From Chromera velia (taxonomy: Eukaryota; Sar; Chromeraceae): a DNA stretch of 10,000 nt. Below, one piece after another: positions 7,789 to 10,000 of the stretch; positions within the stretch are counted from its first letter, which is position 1, and every line of letters begins with the position of its first letter. Under the pieces are notes generated by a model. The model was given only the letters and a program-made list of their open reading frames with translations. It made no database searches and was not told the origin of the DNA. The DNA is taken from assembly GCA_018398765.1 (NCBI GenBank), contig JAHBMJ010001883.1, positions 7,501 to 17,500 on the forward strand, in the 5' to 3' direction. Position numbers and translations under genes: made by a program.

Positions 7789-9928
7789 GGAGAGAGGGAG
7801 AGAGAGAGGGGGGGGGGGGGGGGGGGGGGGGGGNGGGGAGGGAAAAGGAGGGGAGGGGGCTGGGGAATGGTAAGCATGCATGCATGTGATAGTGTATGCT
7901 CGTTGCTGGAGTGATGGGAGACACAAACAGTGCCCGCTGCCTGACTGATGTACACGTGTAGGCTTGCTCTTTTCTTTTTCGATGACTGCCCGCCTCCTGG
8001 AAAAAGGATCTGCATGTAAGTTTTTTTCAAAAACGTGAAGAAAACATAGCATAGCGCCTGAGGATATTTTTTCCTTTTTTTTCTCGCCTCTCAGTCTGGC
8101 TGGCTCTCTGTATGCCCTACAGTCTTGCGACGTCACCGGAAAAAAGATTTTTGGGTCACGTAAATATCCATCCAAGAATTGACATGTGCACCTTTATTTG
8201 TTTTCCTTTTTTTTTTTTTTCACTTTGCCTTCCTGGCTGTTCTTTTTTCTTTGGTGCTTTTCTTATATTTTCTTCTGGCAAATTTGGCGAGCGAGAGTGC
8301 ACCTGCCCGACCTATCTATCAACCTAGGTACCTACCTGAGAATAATCAAAGGAAGCCTGAAGGTCTCTGCAGCTGCGGGGCCCGCGAGAGCAAAAAGGGC
8401 CCGCTTGCAGAGTTCAAAGGCCGGGAAGACGAGGAGTCCGTAAGTCCCGAACCCCAACACCGTCGGTTGTCCCCCTAGGAGGAGGCCCTGCATTCCCTCC
8501 TCCCTCCACAGAGTCCCAAACCCGTCTTTGAAGGAGGGAAACTTGTCCGGTTGGGTCTGCATACGGGTCTTCACAACGTCCACTGGGATCATCACCGCGT
8601 GAGTGCCCCCAGCAGCCACAGACCCTGGAGGAAGGCACAAACAAAGAAATGCATTTACTTTGCATACAGAATGCAAATGTATGAAAGTAAATGCATACAG
8701 AGCAGCCACAGACCCTGGAGGAAGGCGCAAACAAAGAAATGCATTTACTTTGCATACAGAATACAAATGTGTATGAAAGTAAATGCATGCACAGCAGCCA
8801 CGGACCCTGAAGGCACAAACAAAGAAAGAACGGAGGGAAAGAAAGAAAGCAGCACGAGAGAGAACGTTCCCTCCGTTCTCTTGTAACGTGAAGCCATAAG
8901 CCTGCTCTGCCCGCAGGCATGAACGGAAGGGAATTGAAGGGGAGATTGGAGTAGGGTAGGCACAGTAGAAGAAGGCCGGATCGAGAGGGATAAGAGAGAA
9001 AACTGGAGAGAGAGCCAGGAAGGGAAACAAGAAATGAACGAAGAAGTCATTCAAGGGAAGCCAGCCCTCGATCCTTCAGAGGAAGGACCCCGGCAGGCAG
9101 GGACTAAGTGAGGAAGAATGCATAGGAAAAGATCGATGTTTGCTTGAATGAGGATGTCTGATATATGAGTGAGTAGTGAGGTGAGCAAGAAACAACCCCT
9201 AGACGCCATGCACCGACCAGCAAGTGCAAACGCAGCATAAGTTGCCAGTGCCAGAGGCCGTTCTCTCTCCGGTGGTGTTGTCGCCCTGGGCCCGAAGAAA
9301 GTTTCTCGAGGGGCGCTGCCTCCCCCGACAACCCCGTTTGCTATTTGCAAGACTGGTTCTTGGCCTGTTCCTCCCTTCCCTGTCTCCGTCTGCAGGCGTC
9401 TCCTCCCCTGTCCCTCCGCAAGAACGGAGGACTGACTGTCTTTACTTCCCACCTCCTTCTTGGATTCGCGCAATCGACGCACAGGGTCAGTTCTGCAAAA
9501 TACGCATGCATGCGTTGGAAAAGAAATCAACAACATAGATGAAAAAAAAAGAAAGCGCATGGCTCGAAGAAAGCCCTCTGCTTGCACACAAGACTTCTTC
9601 GTGCACCCCCTCTCTCCCTAGCTCCCTGCGACACACCCCCGAGCCGTTCCCTCATGTCCATCACAACGTACTCACAAAGAAAGGGAAAAAAACACACACA
9701 CAACGTCGCTGCATCCCCTCCCTCCTCCCTTTCTCCATTCCTCACTGATTCATCAAAAAAAGCACCCACCAACAACCCCCTATTGCACTCATCCACGTAC
9801 CCCCCTTTTCTTTTGGATGAAATGATCCAGCCATCAGGGAAGTAAGTACAAGGAGGAGTGCCAAAATTTCTGGACACACTCAAACAAAATTGTGTTCGGG
9901 CAGCATGGGGAGAGAAACCAATCCGCAT
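5757..9928 (-). CDS. Mitochondrial carrier family (SLC25) protein, phosphate-carrier-like, interrupted by introns
   Basis: This gene is predicted to encode a six-helix solute carrier of the mitochondrial inner membrane. Joining the exons 9928-9801, 9492-9218, 8624-8336, 7754-7577, 7358-7281, 6691-6498 and 5961-5757 gives an intact 448-codon frame in which every intron is GT-AG and phases agree. The three family repeats are visible: P148-x-D150-x-x-K153 (helix 1), P245-x-E247-x-x-R250 (helix 3) and P343-x-D345 followed by SVLSRVN (helix 5). The degenerate third motif and the TH pair at 142-143 just before the first motif are typical of the phosphate carrier branch (yeast Mir1, human SLC25A3). 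The core (about 122-405) matches the usual 300-residue size. The N-terminal 120 residues are not conserved and their gene model is uncertain: translation could instead start at the ATG at 9560, giving 428 residues. Family membership is secure; phosphate as substrate is not, because several signature residues differ. Confidence 0.85.
6366..6480. repeat. Compound microsatellite (CA)n-(GA)n-(CA)n in intron 6
   Basis: CA (6366-6389), GA-rich (6399-6449), CA (6452-6480). The last run reaches to within 17 bp of the exon 6 donor, with an imperfect CACG tract between. Confidence 0.9.
6498..6691 (-). CDS. Carrier gene exon 6: helix 5 and third repeat
   Basis: The acceptor CACGGCAG precedes 6691; the donor GGCAG|GTCCGT follows 6498, phase 2. 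It encodes helix 5 (SGVIAGLFSAVLTQPADS), then VLSRVNKQKSG and the third matrix segment GPRGFFFGLFG. PADS followed by a non-basic residue at the usual Lys/Arg position is a hallmark of phosphate carriers. Confidence 0.92.
6732..6774. repeat. (CA)n microsatellite near the exon 6 acceptor
   Basis: CA repeat with two T interruptions, starting about 40 bp upstream, in transcript sense, of the exon 6 acceptor. On the transcript it is a (UG)n tract, a second case of UG repeat close to a 3' splice site in this gene. Confidence 0.85.
7053..7083. repeat. (TTCC)n microsatellite in intron 5
   Basis: Nearly eight uninterrupted TTCC units within the 589-bp intron between exons 5 and 6. Confidence 0.9.
7176..7233. 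repeat. Compound microsatellite (CA)n-(GA)n in intron 5
   Basis: CA from 7176 to 7207, then GA to 7233. It lies 47 bp inside the intron from the exon 5 donor, in the same orientation as the tract at 7758. Confidence 0.9.
7281..7358 (-). CDS. Carrier gene exon 5: helix 4
   Basis: A 78-bp phase-0 exon between GTGCTTGTGCAG and CTCCAG|GTCTGT. It encodes 26 residues, including FGIAKFVGFDAISRAVFD. The AKF..FD pattern is the helix 4 pattern of phosphate-type carriers (KF..FE). Confidence 0.9.
7435..7459. repeat. (CT)n microsatellite in intron 4
   Basis: A short CT run with one interruption in the 218-bp intron between exons 4 and 5. On the transcript strand it reads (GA)n. Confidence 0.85.
7577..7754 (-). 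CDS. Carrier gene exon 4: helix 3 and second signature
   Basis: The acceptor (TG)nCAG ends at 7755 and the donor CGACAG|GTGGGT follows 7577, giving phase 2 in and phase 0 out. It encodes helix 3 ending in CPCEAVRVRLVD (P245, E247, R250), then the matrix helix with GLFDGLKRLVDEDGW and the YAGLLPLMARQ that leads into helix 4. The LVDRPGYA..GL..G pattern closely resembles the Mir1/SLC25A3 branch. Confidence 0.92.
7758..7838. repeat. Compound microsatellite (CA)n-(GA)n-poly-G with one undetermined base
   Basis: The (CA) run (7758-7785) lies directly against the exon 4 acceptor, so on the transcript the splice site is a (UG)n tract followed by CAG. A GA-rich tract follows, then 31 positions of G (7808-7838) with an N at 7834. 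The length of the G run is probably not reliable. Confidence 0.9.
8336..8624 (-). CDS. Carrier gene exon 3: rest of helix 1, first signature and helix 2
   Basis: The exon begins after CTTCCTCCAG and encodes SVAAGGTHAVMIP, then VDVVKTRMQ, the first P-x-D-x-x-K signature, followed by the matrix loop with WREEGMQGLLLGG and helix 2 (about residues 187-210). The donor CTCAG|GTAGGT at 8335 is strong. The acceptor used here is the nearest of three tandem copies; it is chosen because it restores an ungapped family alignment with exon 2. Confidence 0.87.
8649..8696. repeat. Hairpin in intron repeat copy 1
   Basis: ATGCATTTACTTT (8649-8661) pairs exactly with 8684-8696, and CATAC (8663-8667) pairs with GTATG (8679-8683). 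This gives an 18-bp stem with one bulged base and an 11-nt loop. Confidence 0.85.
8739..8788. repeat. Hairpin in intron repeat copy 2
   Basis: Both stem arms are identical to copy 1 (8739-8751 with 8776-8788; 8753-8757 with 8771-8775). The loop differs in sequence and is 13 nt long. The differences between the hairpins are therefore all in the loop. Confidence 0.85.
9218..9492 (-). CDS. Carrier gene exon 2: linker and first half of helix 1
   Basis: The 3' end is well supported. The exon ends in PLALATYAAFALAG, a hydrophobic stretch that continues seamlessly into the next exon as the first transmembrane helix. The donor is CTG|GTCGGT at 9217, phase 1. The 5' end is a prediction at TTTTGCAG, preceded by a pyrimidine-rich tract. 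Residues between the acceptor and the helix are polar, rich in Gly, Arg, Glu and Ser and not conserved, so further splicing inside this part cannot be excluded. Confidence 0.6.
9801..9928 (-). CDS. Carrier gene exon 1 (tentative): start codon and presequence-like N-terminus
   Basis: The ATG at 9928-9926 opens 42 codons rich in Arg, Ser, Phe and Thr, with only one acidic residue (D32), compatible with a mitochondrial presequence. A good donor, GG|GTACGT, follows at 9800. Its phase (2) fits the acceptor TTTTGCAG ending at 9493. No homology supports this exon. The alternative is an unspliced start at the ATG at 9560, which needs only the downstream exon extended upstream. Confidence 0.35.
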
Positions 9929-9965
9929 TCCCCCCCCAACCCTGAACGAGGAGGTGGAACGACAA

Positions 9966-9976
9966 GCTTTTTAAAG
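9966..9976 (-). promoter_or_regulatory. TATA-like AT-rich element upstream of the tentative start
   Basis: Minus-strand CTTTAAAAAG lies about 40 bp upstream of the ATG at 9928, between two poly-G/C tracts. It is the only TATA-like word in the visible upstream sequence. Promoter architecture in this organism is unknown, so this is a weak suggestion. Confidence 0.2.
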
Positions 9977-10000
9977 CCCCCCCCTCACAAAAGAAACTAA

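Larger units (their letters stand above)
8611..8827 (-). repeat. Tandem repeat carrying three copies of the exon 3 acceptor, inside intron 2
   Basis: Three direct copies (8611-8700, 8701-8792 and 8793 to about 8827, the last partial) span the exon 3 edge. Each starts, on the plus strand, with AGCAGCCAC(A/G)GACCCT, which is the reverse complement of the first 15 coding bases plus the acceptor AG. Units are 90 and 92 bp. They are about 95% identical, and the third copy is shorter within the acceptor pyrimidine tract. The duplicated acceptors lie at 8715 and 8807. Confidence 0.9.

Noticed and set aside
8179-8478. Hydrophobic plus-strand frame rich in Phe
   Set aside because: It is driven by a T-rich intron tract and lies antisense to carrier exon 3.
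8611-8827. CRISPR-like repeat-spacer arrangement
   Set aside because: The intervening segments are near-identical hairpins rather than unique spacers, and the locus is inside a eukaryotic gene.

Overview
This is a nuclear window from a eukaryote, most likely a microbial one. A single interrupted gene on the minus strand is split by GT-AG introns of roughly 220-590 bp that are full of (CA)n, (GA)n, poly-G and TTCC microsatellites. No prokaryotic operon structure is visible. The intron-rich gene, the frequent TGCATGCA-type words and the intron microsatellites fit a protist such as a chromerid/coccidian-grade alveolate or a stramenopile. That placement is an impression from style, not a demonstrated assignment.

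Layout. (1) 1-850: a left flank with no supportable gene. It holds a few short palindromes and a possible MITE-like pair of 11-bp inverted repeats (364-374 and 730-740). (2) 851-5222: a tandem array of a noncoding repeat. It has two full units (2049 and 1856 bp) and a third copy truncated after about 460 bp. Units differ by about 5%, almost entirely by transitions. They also differ by a 205-bp indel and two 6-bp indels, and each carries an identical 36-bp hairpin. The array stops about 10 bp after the third hairpin. (3) 5223-5733: an AT-richer spacer without a gene. (4) 5757-9928, minus strand: a mitochondrial carrier family (SLC25) gene, closest in motif pattern to the phosphate carrier (yeast Mir1 / human SLC25A3) branch. 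Five exons cover the whole six-helix core with matching splice phases. A further 5' exon is tentative.

The carrier is the only gene I can defend. All three of its repeats are present and its reading frame is intact across every proposed junction, so it looks functional. However, several positions I remember as near-invariant in true phosphate carriers are changed in helices 2, 3 and 4. Its intron 2 carries three tandem copies of the 3' splice acceptor plus the first bases of the exon, separated by strong hairpins. One extra acceptor is in frame and would add 30 residues in the middle of helix 1; the other runs into a stop codon. These two points are the most interesting in the window.
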